Assembly: GCF_036409155.1 (NCBI RefSeq)
Contig: NZ_JAZGLW010000001.1
Span: forward strand, 3,576,898-3,640,897
Direction: 5' to 3'
Length of the DNA stretch: 64,000 nt
Source: Mycobacterium sp. 050128
GTDB taxonomy: Bacteria > Actinomycetota > Actinomycetes > Mycobacteriales > Mycobacteriaceae
Shown here: piece after piece, positions 17,448-26,700 of the stretch
How the letters are laid out: each line of letters begins with the position of its first letter
Position numbering within the stretch: position 1 is the stretch's first letter
Notes under the pieces: model-generated
What the model saw: the letters and a program-made list of their open reading frames with translations, nothing else
Database searches by the model: none
What the model was told of the DNA's origin: nothing
Program-made: the position numbers and the translations under genes

Positions 17448-18112
17448 GACAGAACGCACCGCGGCGCGGTCGTCCGCCGAGCATCGATCGTGCGGCCATC
17501 GCCGAGGCGGTGCTGGAACTGGGTACCGCGAACGCCACCATGCGACGCGTCGCGGAGCGGCTCGGCGTCAGCCTGCCCGGGCTCTACCACCACGTCAAGA
17601 ACAAGGACGAACTGCTGCGTGTCGCAGCCCAGCACGCGTTGGCCGGCAATCCGCCACCCCGCTACGAAGGGCAGCACTGGGCGCAATGGCTGCGCACCTA
17701 TGCCGCCTACATCCGCACCGCCTTGTCCGCGGAGCCCGCCCTGCTGGAGAAGTTCCTCAGCGGGGGAGTCAAAGACGATGGGCAGCTCGAGTACATCGCC
17801 CACGCGCTCGAGGCGTTGCGGGCTCAGGGCCTCGAGCCCGACCAGGCGATGTCGGTGTGGGCGGCGGTCACGGCGCTGGCGATGGGGACGGTCACCGAAA
17901 CCCACCGCGAGCGCATTCAAGCCGAGCGGGGTCAGCCCTGGCTGGCGCGGATCTTCGGCCTGACCGCCCGTAGCGCACCCGAGGACTATCCGACCCTGCG
18001 CGCTATCGCCGCGTCACACTACGACCCATTCGGCGACTCCTCTTTCGATGAGCGAATCACTCTGCTGCTCAACGGGGTAGCCGCGCAGTACGGATTACCC
18101 GGCCCTTCGTAG
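17444..18112 (+). CDS. TetR-family regulator, Rv0196-like, 222 aa
   Basis: The ATG overlaps the oxidoreductase stop (ATGA), so I chose it over the far upstream open frame. The N-terminal helix-turn-helix reads MRRVAERLGVSLPGLYHHVK, with NKDELL after it, the usual TetR layout; the C-terminal about 150 residues are a ligand-binding helical domain. It probably represses its own operon through the inverted repeat at 15106-15136. The ligand is not known. Confidence 0.85.
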   Translation: MRQNAPRRGRPPSIDRAAIAEAVLELGTANATMRRVAERLGVSLPGLYHHVKNKDELLRVAAQHALAGNPPPRYEGQHWAQWLRTYAAYIRTALSAEPALLEKFLSGGVKDDGQLEYIAHALEALRAQGLEPDQAMSVWAAVTALAMGTVTETHRERIQAERGQPWLARIFGLTARSAPEDYPTLRAIAASHYDPFGDSSFDERITLLLNGVAAQYGLPGPS

Positions 18113-18117
18113 CCGGC

Positions 18118-18189
18118 TGCGCGCTGGTGGCGTCGAGGGTGCGCTCAGGGCGCCGACACGCCGGGGCGTCCCGCCGTCAGCCCACACCC
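18118..18189. repeat. Copy B of a 72-bp dispersed repeat
   Basis: Direct copy of 14977-15048, beginning 6 bases behind the stop of the TetR gene. Conserved blocks include GGCGTCGAG, GGCGCCGAC and CCGTCAG. It lies between the TetR gene and the mbt promoter, so the left end of the mbt cluster is right beside a repeat. Confidence 0.6.
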
Positions 18190-18314
18190 GGTGCCGCATC
18201 AGCGGCCCGGCAGGCGGGAACGAGCCAAAAACCACCCTGTGTCCGGGATCACGCGGGCTCCTTTGCGGGGGCTTGGTAGCAACGGCGCAGCGAGAGGGGA
18301 TAGGGTAACCAAAA

Positions 18315-18333
18315 TTAGGGCAGCCTGTGCTAA
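18315..18333 (+). promoter_or_regulatory. Probable IdeR (iron) box of the mbt operon
   Basis: TTAGGGCAGCCTGTGCTAA matches 13 of 19 positions of the mycobacterial iron box TTAGGTTAGGCTAACCTAA, with both outer TTAGG/CTAA arms kept. It stands 15 bases before the first start codon of the cluster. In M. tuberculosis IdeR with Fe2+ represses mbtB from such a box. The poor centre lowers confidence; a binding test would decide. Confidence 0.6.
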
Positions 18334-18347
18334 TTCAGGGAGGTTTC

Positions 18348-18593
18348 GTGGTGCGTGCCCCCGCGTGCTCGGAGAACATCCGTGCGGAGGTAGCCGAATT
18401 GATCGGCATCGGTGTCGACGCTGTTCAGCGAGCTGACAACCTGCCGTATCGGGGCCTGGGCTCGCTCCCATTGACGTCGCGGGCCGGCCGGTCGCGGCAG
18501 GTATCGGCAGGCGCTCACGCTGCTCCCGTCCGCGCGGCCGTTCCCGACGGCGGGGCCGCCCACGCATCCGGTGAGCACCATGACATTTCGTGA
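18348..18593 (+). pseudogene. mbtB: mbtB remnant: N-terminal aryl carrier protein fragment
   Basis: VVRAPACSENIRAEVAELIG and YRGLGSLPL align with the start of M. tuberculosis MbtB as I remember it (ATACSEIIRAEVAELLG, VGQGLDSIRM). The carrier serine survives, but the preceding Asp is Gly. After about residue 48 the frame loses resemblance and runs to a stop at 18593 in low-quality sequence. The cyclisation, adenylation and PCP domains of MbtB are gone. GGGAGG and the iron box precede the GTG, so an 81-residue peptide may still be made, perhaps only to couple translation of the thioesterase, which begins inside it in another frame. Confidence 0.7.
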
Positions 18594-19356
18594 CCTGATC
18601 AGCATGCCCTCCACTTTTCCGTCCACATTTCCGTCCTGGATCAAGCTGGTTCCCGGGCGCACCGCGAAGTCGCCTGACGGCGCCACGGTGGTGTTTCCGC
18701 ACGCCGGCGCGGCCGCCGCGAGCTACCGGCTGCTGGGCGCCGCGCTGGCTGCCGGGGGCGACATCTACATCGTCCAGTACCCGCAGCGCGCCGACCGGCT
18801 CGCCGAACCTGCCCACGAGACCGTGCACGACCTGGCCCTCGGGCTCTTCGAGGCCGGGCCGTGGCACAGCGTCGCGCCGTTGCGGTTGTTCGGGCACAGC
18901 ATGGGCGCCGTGGTGGCGTTCGAGTTTGCTCGGGTGGCCGAAGAGCGCGACGTCGCCGTGCAGAAACTCTGGGCTTCCGCGGGACCACCGCCGTGTGTCG
19001 TCGCCGACATGCCCGAGCTGCCCACCAGCGATGACGGCGTGCTCGCCGAGATCGCCGACCTCGGCGGCACCGATCCCGAACTGCTCGCCGACGAGGAATT
19101 CTCCGAGCTGCTCACCACCGCGATGCGCGCCGACTATCAGGCATTCAATCGCTACGACCCCAGTCCCGATACCCGCATCGGCGCCGATATCCACGTCCTG
19201 GGCGGCCGTGACGATCACCGGATTGCGATCGACGTGCTGCGCCAGTGGGAACGGCATACCGCCGGGTCCTTCCAGCTGTCGCTGTACGACGGCGGCCACT
19301 TCTACGTCTACGACCACGTCGATGCGATCGCCGCACAGGTGAACGCCGATGTCTGA
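18580..19356 (+). CDS. mbtT: Free thioesterase of the mbt cluster, 258 aa
   Basis: Alpha/beta thioesterase: FPHAGAAAASYR oxyanion region, GHSMGA nucleophile at Ser107, and the late GGHFYVYDH with the catalytic His. It matches the thioesterase that M. tuberculosis carries at the MbtB C-terminus and that other mycobacteria have as a free protein (MbtT). I used ATG 18580; GTG 18571 is equally possible, neither has a good ribosome site, and both lie inside the mbtB fragment. A PSTFPSTFPS repeat marks the N-terminus. It probably edits or releases carrier-bound chains. It overlaps mbtC by 8 bases. Confidence 0.8.
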   Translation: MTFRDLISMPSTFPSTFPSWIKLVPGRTAKSPDGATVVFPHAGAAAASYRLLGAALAAGGDIYIVQYPQRADRLAEPAHETVHDLALGLFEAGPWHSVAPLRLFGHSMGAVVAFEFARVAEERDVAVQKLWASAGPPPCVVADMPELPTSDDGVLAEIADLGGTDPELLADEEFSELLTTAMRADYQAFNRYDPSPDTRIGADIHVLGGRDDHRIAIDVLRQWERHTAGSFQLSLYDGGHFYVYDHVDAIAAQVNADV

Positions 19357-20668
19357 CAACGGGGTCGAAGCCCTCGCGATCGATCCGGTCGTGATCGTCG
19401 GGATGGCCGTCGAAGCGCCCGGCGGTATCGACACCGCCGACGGCTACTGGGACCTATTGGCGCACGGCCGCGAGGCCTTGAGCCCGTTTCCCGCCGACCG
19501 CGGCTGGTCGGTCGCCGAACTGCTCGCCGGGTCGCGGCGCAGTGGATTCAAACAGATCCACGACCGCGGTGGATTCCTCAGCGGGGCAGCCACATTCGAT
19601 CCAGAATTCTTCGGCATCTCGCCTCGCGAAGCGATCGCGATGGACCCACAGCAGCGGGTGACGCTGCGGGTGTCCTGGCGCGCGCTGGAGAACAGCGGCA
19701 TCAATCCCGACGACCTGGCCGGCCACGATGTGGGCTGCTTTGTCGGCGCATCGATGACCGGGTATGGGCCCGAGATGGCCGAGTTCTCCCGGCACAGTGG
19801 CCATCTGCTCGCCGGCACGGCACTGAGCGTGATCTCGGGCCGGGTGGCGTACACGCTCGGGTTGACCGGCCCGGCGCTCACCCTCGACTCGTCGTGCGCG
19901 TCGGCGCTGGTGGCCTTCCACGTTGCGGTACGCGCCCTGCGGGACGGAGATTGCGACCTGGCGCTGGCCGGCGGGGTCAACGTATTGGGCTCGCCCGGTT
20001 TCTTCGTCGAGTTCTCCAAGCAACACGCCCTCTCCGACGACGGCTACTGCCGCCCGTACAGCGCGCAGGCCAGCGGAACGGTCTGGGCCGAGGGATCGGC
20101 AATGTTTGTGCTGCAACGCAAATCGGCGGCGCTGCGGGCCGGCCGGCAGATCATTGCCGAAGTCCGCGCCACCGCCGTGAACCAGGACGGTCGCAGTGCC
20201 GGTCTATCCGCCCCCAGCGAGGACGCGCAGGTCCGGCTGTTCCGCCGCGCGATCACCCGGGCCGGAATCAAGCCCGAGGACGTGGGCATGATCGAGGGGC
20301 ATGGCACCGGTACCCGGCTCGGCGATCGCACCGAATTACGTTCGCTGGCACAGACTTACGGAACCACCGAACCCGGCGCCGGGGCGCTGCTGGGTTCGGT
20401 GAAGTCGAACCTGGGTCACTCGTTGGCCGCTGCCGGAGCGCTCGGGTTGGCCAAGGTTCTCGTCTCGGCCGAACACGGCGCGATACCGGCCACCCTGCAC
20501 GCCGACCAGGCTAGTCCTGAAATCGATTGGGATGGACAAGGTTTACGTCTGGCTCAGGCGCTGACTCCGTGGCCGGCCAGTGCCGGACAACGGACGGCCG
20601 TGGCGTCGGCCTTCGGGATCGCTGGTACCAACGCGCATCTGATCGTCTCCATGCCAGAGGTGGCATAG
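19349..20668 (+). CDS. mbtC: MbtC, polyketide ketosynthase, 439 aa
   Basis: A stand-alone type I ketosynthase with an intact Cys-His-His triad: Cys183 in LDSSCASAL, His318 in EGHGTGT, His357 in NLGHS. Length is close to M. tuberculosis MbtC (about 444). With MbtD it makes the 3-hydroxybutyrate unit of mycobactin by extending an acetyl starter with malonate. The start overlaps the thioesterase; its TAG shares a base with the mbtD GTG. Confidence 0.9.
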   Translation: MSDNGVEALAIDPVVIVGMAVEAPGGIDTADGYWDLLAHGREALSPFPADRGWSVAELLAGSRRSGFKQIHDRGGFLSGAATFDPEFFGISPREAIAMDPQQRVTLRVSWRALENSGINPDDLAGHDVGCFVGASMTGYGPEMAEFSRHSGHLLAGTALSVISGRVAYTLGLTGPALTLDSSCASALVAFHVAVRALRDGDCDLALAGGVNVLGSPGFFVEFSKQHALSDDGYCRPYSAQASGTVWAEGSAMFVLQRKSAALRAGRQIIAEVRATAVNQDGRSAGLSAPSEDAQVRLFRRAITRAGIKPEDVGMIEGHGTGTRLGDRTELRSLAQTYGTTEPGAGALLGSVKSNLGHSLAAAGALGLAKVLVSAEHGAIPATLHADQASPEIDWDGQGLRLAQALTPWPASAGQRTAVASAFGIAGTNAHLIVSMPEVA

Positions 20669-23600
20669 TGCTCGATCACATGTTGCCTGACTGCCGTGTC
20701 CCAGTGCTGCTCACCTCGCACGACAAAGAGCTGATTCGCCGGGATGCCGCGGCGATCCTGGACTACTTGGACCGCAGCGGCAACGCCGCACCGGATCTGG
20801 CGGCGTCGGTCGCGTCGACCCTGCTGCGGCTGCGGCGGCTGCGACGTCACCGCGCGGTGGTGCGGGCAGCCGACCGGGCCGAGCTCGTCGACGGGTTGTC
20901 GGCGCTGGCCCGCGACGACGAGCATCCCCTGATCAGCTGGTCGTCGAAGAGCTCGGCGCCGCGTATCGCTTTCGTGTTCCCGGGCCAGGGCAATCAATGG
21001 CAGGCGATGGGAGCCGATGCCTACCGGCGGCTGCCGGCCTATCGCAGGACCGCCGACGAGTGCGGGCGGGCGTTCGTCGCGGCCGGGTTGCCCTCGCCGC
21101 TGCCTTACCTGGCGGGGAAGCTGGACCAGAACTGGTCGCGCACGCAGATTCAGGGCGCCCAGTTCACGCACGCGGTCAGCCTGGCCGCGGCGTGGCGCAA
21201 CCACGGGGTAGTTCCCGAGGTCACCATCGGGCACAGCCTCGGTGAGGTGGCGGCGGCGTACGTGGCCGCCGCGATCACGTTGCCGGACGCGGTCAGGTTG
21301 GTCGGCGCGCGCGCGACCGTCGTCGACCGGCTGACCGGCCGGTACGCGATGGCGGTGCTGGGGGTCGGCCTCGAAGAGGCGGAGTCGGTGCTGGCGGATG
21401 CGCCGGGCTGGCTGGAAGTGTCGGCGGTCAACGGGCCGTCGTCGACCGTGGTGTCCGGCGAGCACGACGCCGTGGCCGCCGCGGTGCAACTGGCGGGGCG
21501 CCGCGGCATCTTCAATCATCAACTGTCCGTGGACTATCCGGGCCACACCAGCGCTCTGCGGCCGTTGCGGACTCCGTTGATCGAGCTGATACCCGATTCG
21601 GCCTTCCGGCGCGGCGAGGCGCGGTTCGTCGGCTCCACGTTCGGCACCGAGGTGGATGAAGGCATCGACTTCTCCGAATACTGGTATGAGAACCTCTGTG
21701 GCACGGTGCGATTCGATCGGGCCGTGCGACACGCGCAGAAGCTGGGCGTCGACACGTTCGTGGAGCTGTCCGCACACCCGTCGCTGCTCTATCCGCTCGC
21801 CGACATCGTCGACGAGGAGTCGGCGGTGGCAGTCGGATCGGGGCACCGCGACAAACCCATCATCGAGGCGCTCTCGGCGAACATCGCCGCCGTCGCGACC
21901 GCCGACCCCGGTAGCCCGTGGGCCAAGGCCATCCCGAGCGGTATCCGGCCGCCGCTGCCGAGGTTCCCCAACGCGCCGATGCGGGCGGTGCACCTGTGGG
22001 CGACGCCGGAACCGCTGACCGACCTGCTCGCGGTGCCAGCGCTGACCGCGGCCGTCGAGGACTGGCAGCAGGTGACGTCCCCGGGAAACGCCGGCACAAC
22101 CCGTTGTGCCATCGGATTTTTCGGCGAGGCCGCCGCGGGTGCGTTGACGCAGCAGCTGATCGACGCCATCGCCACGCATGACGGGTGCCAGGCGGTGCCG
22201 CTCGGCGAGGCCGAAATCGTGGTGGTCCTCGCCCCGGAACTCGACCAGTTGGATGCGCTCGCCGCGATCGAGCAGATCGGCGGGCGACCCGACGCCGGCC
22301 TACCCGACTACGCCGCGATCATCGGCCCACATTGCCGGGCCGTCTGGTTGCTGACCGCCGGTGCCGAGCAGGTCGAACAACAGGATTCGAATGTCTCGCC
22401 GGCACAGGCCGCTCTGGCCGCGATGCACCGCAGCGTCGGGTTCGAATTCCCGGACCAGATCTTCGGGCACCTGGACCTGCCCAGTCGCGATGTCGATGCC
22501 GCAACCGCGCTCGCGGTCGTCGAAGCGCTGATCGGCGACGGGGCCGAGATCGCCGTGCGGGGGACCGAATCGCCCCGACGCTATGTCCGGACGTTCCGGG
22601 ACTGCCGCGATTCGGCAACCAGCCGGCCACTGGATGGCGCCGCACTGGACAACGTGGTCATCACCGGCGGCAGCGGAGCGATCGGCCTGCAGTACGCGCG
22701 GTACTGCATCGAGCACGGGGCGCGGACGGTTACCTTGTTGAGCCGCAACGGCGTCGACCCCGACGCGTTGGCACGCCTGGCCGAAAATCATGACGCGGTG
22801 GTCCAGGCACCGCTGTGTGACATCACCGACCGCGTCGCGTTGTCCGCCGCCGCGTTCGAATTTGCCGGCTCCGGCGCGTCATTGCTGATCCACACCGCGG
22901 GCATCGCCAAAGCGGTTGTGCGCGACGATCTCACCGGCACGGATGTGGCCGAGGTATGCGATGCGAAGGTTCGCGGATTGGCGCTGCTGGCCGAGGTCTG
23001 GCCGACGCGGCCCGACTGCCGGATCCTGGCCTGCTCGTCGGTGTTCGGCGTGTGGGGCGGCTACCACCATGCGGCGTACGCGGCGTCCAACCGGATGCTC
23101 GACGTGCTGGCCGCCCAGTTGCGGGCCAGGGGCCGAGACTGCACGGCGATTCGATGGGGACTATGGCAGGCCGCCCGTGTGGTGGCGGCCAGCGAGATCA
23201 CCCGCACCGAGCGTTCGGGTCTGATTGCCATGGATCCCGAATTGGCGATCGAAGCCGGCCTGTACCGTTACGACGGCGATCCACTGATTTTCGACGCGGA
23301 CTTCGACCGGCTCGCGGTGTTCTTCGAAAGCCAGGGAATGCCAATGCCGTTCAGTGGTCCGGGCGGCGGCGAGAGCTCCGAGCATGACAACGGCTCCGCT
23401 GTGAAACCGGTCGCCGACGTGGTGCGTGCCGAGCTGGCCGCGACATTGCACTTGGGTGATTCGTCATCGATTGACTCCAGTGCCTCGCTGATCGACCTCG
23501 GTGTGGACTCGTTGCTCGCGCTGGATCTGCGCAAGCGGCTACGCCGGACGGTGGGGAACTCGGTTCCGGTGGCCCGCATGCTCGGCGGCATCACCGTGCA

Positions 23601-23730
23601 TGAATTGATCGATGCGTTGGGCGCCGGCTCAACCGGCGGCCCGAAACCCCAACCGCGGTTTGACGCCGCCGCAGCTCCGATCGGGGCGCAACATTCCACG
23701 CTCGCGATGTTAGAAAGGTTGGACTCCTAG
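20668..23730 (+). CDS. mbtD: MbtD, polyketide synthase AT-KR-ACP, 1020 aa
   Basis: The GTG at 20668 overlaps the mbtC stop (TAGTG); longer open frame upstream is inside mbtC. Acyltransferase: GHSLGE with Ser190. Ketoreductase: GGSGAIG at 667-673 and the Ser/Tyr pair in CSSVFG and AAYAASN. Acyl carrier protein: LGVDSLLAL with Ser948. About the length of M. tuberculosis MbtD (1004). All three domains look active. Together with MbtC it forms one split PKS module. It ends one base before mbtE. Confidence 0.9.
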   Translation: MLDHMLPDCRVPVLLTSHDKELIRRDAAAILDYLDRSGNAAPDLAASVASTLLRLRRLRRHRAVVRAADRAELVDGLSALARDDEHPLISWSSKSSAPRIAFVFPGQGNQWQAMGADAYRRLPAYRRTADECGRAFVAAGLPSPLPYLAGKLDQNWSRTQIQGAQFTHAVSLAAAWRNHGVVPEVTIGHSLGEVAAAYVAAAITLPDAVRLVGARATVVDRLTGRYAMAVLGVGLEEAESVLADAPGWLEVSAVNGPSSTVVSGEHDAVAAAVQLAGRRGIFNHQLSVDYPGHTSALRPLRTPLIELIPDSAFRRGEARFVGSTFGTEVDEGIDFSEYWYENLCGTVRFDRAVRHAQKLGVDTFVELSAHPSLLYPLADIVDEESAVAVGSGHRDKPIIEALSANIAAVATADPGSPWAKAIPSGIRPPLPRFPNAPMRAVHLWATPEPLTDLLAVPALTAAVEDWQQVTSPGNAGTTRCAIGFFGEAAAGALTQQLIDAIATHDGCQAVPLGEAEIVVVLAPELDQLDALAAIEQIGGRPDAGLPDYAAIIGPHCRAVWLLTAGAEQVEQQDSNVSPAQAALAAMHRSVGFEFPDQIFGHLDLPSRDVDAATALAVVEALIGDGAEIAVRGTESPRRYVRTFRDCRDSATSRPLDGAALDNVVITGGSGAIGLQYARYCIEHGARTVTLLSRNGVDPDALARLAENHDAVVQAPLCDITDRVALSAAAFEFAGSGASLLIHTAGIAKAVVRDDLTGTDVAEVCDAKVRGLALLAEVWPTRPDCRILACSSVFGVWGGYHHAAYAASNRMLDVLAAQLRARGRDCTAIRWGLWQAARVVAASEITRTERSGLIAMDPELAIEAGLYRYDGDPLIFDADFDRLAVFFESQGMPMPFSGPGGGESSEHDNGSAVKPVADVVRAELAATLHLGDSSSIDSSASLIDLGVDSLLALDLRKRLRRTVGNSVPVARMLGGITVHELIDALGAGSTGGPKPQPRFDAAAAPIGAQHSTLAMLERLDS

Positions 23731-23731
23731 C

Positions 23732-26700
23732 GTGACTGAAACCAATGCCAGCGGCCTGCTCGACGAAAAGCGCCTGGAGTTGTTGCGCCGCAAGCTCGCT
23801 GAACGCGGCCTGACCCGGCCCGAGGCCGAGGGCTCGGTGCCGAGCGTCGACGAGCCGCGCATGTCCGGTGGTCAGCACCGGATGTGGTTCGTGCAGTCGG
23901 TCGACCCCGACAGCGCGCTGCTCAACGTCTGCGTCTCGTACCGGGTTACCGGCACGGTCGACGTAGCGCGGCTGGGGGACGCCGTCAATGCCGTGGCCGC
24001 GCGGCATCAAGTGCTGCACACGACCTACGAGACCGACGCCGAGGGCTTTCCGTATCCGGTGGTCCGCGAGGATCTTCGGCCGGAATGGGCCGAGCACGAC
24101 CTGTCGGATCTGTCCGATCAGTCGCGGCGGTTGCGGTTGGACGTGCTGGCGCAGCGGGACTTCTGCCGCCCCTTCGACCTCGCCAAGGATTCGCCGCTGC
24201 GGGTCACCGTGGCGCGTTTGTCGGCCGATGAACTGATGCTGCTGTTCACCGCCCACCACATCGCGTGGGACGACGGGTCGTGGGCGCCGTTCTTCGCCGA
24301 TCTGACGCATGCCTACACCGACCCGGACGGATTCGCCGCCGCACCGGCGGCGCCGGCCCCCGCGGTCGAGCCTGCCTTCGCCGACACCCCAAGCCATAAC
24401 GAGGACGCCGACTACTGGCGGCCGCTGATCACGAATCTGCCGGAGCCACTTGAGCTTCCGGGGCCCAACGGTTCGGTGGTGCCCAGCACCTGGCGTGCCC
24501 AGCGCGCGACGACACGGTTGTCGGCCGACGTTGTCGATCGGGTGGCGGCATTGGCCCGGGACACCGGTGCCACCCCGTACATGGTGCTGATGTCCGCCTT
24601 CGCGGCACTCGTCCAGCGCTACACCCAGTCGAGCGACTTCCTGGTCGCCGTTCCGGTGCTGAATCGCGGCGTCGCGACCGAGGATGCCATTGGCTACTAC
24701 GGCAACACCGTGGTGATTCGGCTGCAACCGCAGTCCCACCAGACATTCCGCGAACTGCTGGCCCAAACGCGCGATAGCGCCGTCGGCGCCTTCGCGCATT
24801 CCCGCGCCGACCTGGATTGGCTGGTGCGCGAATCCAATCCCGATCGCCGCCACGGCGCGGACCGGATGACCCGGGTGAGCTTCGGACAGCGAGACGCCGA
24901 CGGCGCCGGATTCTGCCCGCCGGGTGTGCGATGCGCGCGCGCCGAATTGCGCGGTCACTTCAACCAGCTGCCGCTGAGTTTCATGGTGGAGCTGGAGCGA
25001 TCGGGGAACGGCGGGCTCATCGAGGCCGAATACCTCGTCGAGGTGCTCGATCGCCCGCTGGTGGAACAGCTGCTGCGGCACTACGTCGTCTTGCTGGACA
25101 GCACGCTGAGCAATCCCGACGCGACGCTGTCGGCATGCGCGCTGATGAGCGACGAAGAGGCCGAATGGCTACGCCAAGTGTCGACGGGCGAAGAGTTCAC
25201 CACTGCGGCGGCCACGTTGCCGGAGTTGGTCAGTCGGCGCGCGAGTTCGGCGCCCGATGCCATCGCCGTCGGCTACGAAGGCCGCAACTACAGCTACCGG
25301 GAGATCGACGAAGAGTCGAACCGGTTGGCGCACTGGCTCATCGAACAAGGGATCGGCACCGAGGACCGGGTCGCGCTACTGCTGGACAAGTCACCCGAAC
25401 TCGTCATCACGGCGCTGGGCATCCTCAAAGCGGGCGGGGTCTACCTGCCGGTGGACCCCACCTACCCGCAGGATCGCATCGCGTTCATCCTGGGTGATGC
25501 GGATGCCAAACTGGTGCTGCGCGAACCGGTTACCGGCCTGTCGAACTACCCGGTGACCGCGCCCGAGCCGATTCGGCCACTGACTCCGCACAATACCGCC
25601 TACCTCATCTACACCTCCGGTTCGACCGGGCTGCCCAAGGGTGTTCCCGTTCCGCACGCACCGATCGCCGAGTACTTCGTCTGGTTCGGCGACGAATACC
25701 AGGTCGACGCAACGGAATCGCTGCTGCAGGTCGCCTCGCCCAGCTTCGACGTGTCGATGGGCGAGATTTTCGGCACGCTGATCATGGGCGCCCGGCTGGT
25801 CATCCCGAGGCCCGACGGGCTGCGCGACATCGGCTACCTGACCGATCTGCTCCGCCGCGAAGGCATCACCTCGATGCACTTCGTGCCGTCGCTGCTCGGG
25901 CTGTTTCTGTCGCTGCCCGGCGTCAACCAATGGCGCACCCTGCGGCGGGTCCCGATCGGCGGCGAGGCCCTGCCCGGCGAGATCGCCGACAAGTTCCACG
26001 CCACCTTCGATGCGCTGCTGTACAACTTCTACGGACCGACCGAGACCGTCGTCAACTGCACCAGCTACCCGGTGCAGGGCACGCAGGGCACCCGCATAGT
26101 TCCGATCGGCCGGCCGAAGATCAACACACAGGTGTACCTACTCGACGATGCGCTGCAGCCGGTCCCGGTCGGCGTGATCGGCGAAATCTACATCGCCGGA
26201 ACGCATGTCGCGCAGGGATATCACCGTAGGCCGGGACTGACGGCCGAACGCTTCGTCGCCGACCCGTTCACCGCGGGCGGTCGGATGTATCGCTCCGGTG
26301 ACCTGGCCCGCCGCAACGCCGACGGAGACATCGAGTTCGTCGGCCGCGCGGACGAGCAGGTGAAGATCCGCGGCTTCCGCATCGAGCTCGGCGAAATCGC
26401 CGCCGCCATCTCGGTCGACCCCAGCGTTGGACAGGCGGTGGTGCTGGCCGTGGATCTCCCCCGACTGGGCAAGAGCCTGGTCGGCTATGTGACGCCGGCA
26501 GCGGACTGCGGCACCGAATCCGTTGACGTCGAACGGATCCGGGCTCGAGTGGCCGCCGCACTGCCGGACTATATGACGCCGGCCGGCTACGTGGTGCTCG
26601 ACGAGATTCCGATCACCGCGCACGGCAAGATCGACCGCGTCGCGCTGCCGCAACCGCAGATCGCCGCCGGCGCCGAATATCGCGACCCGACGACACCTAC

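Noticed and set aside
20554..22179. 541-codon antisense frame in mbtC/mbtD
   Set aside because: Arg/Gly/His-rich translation without domains, mirrored from the AT domain.
24241..24270. MbtE first condensation domain as a heterocyclisation domain replacing MbtB
   Set aside because: The motif is HHIAWDD, a condensation-type HHxxxD, not the DxxxxD of cyclisation domains.
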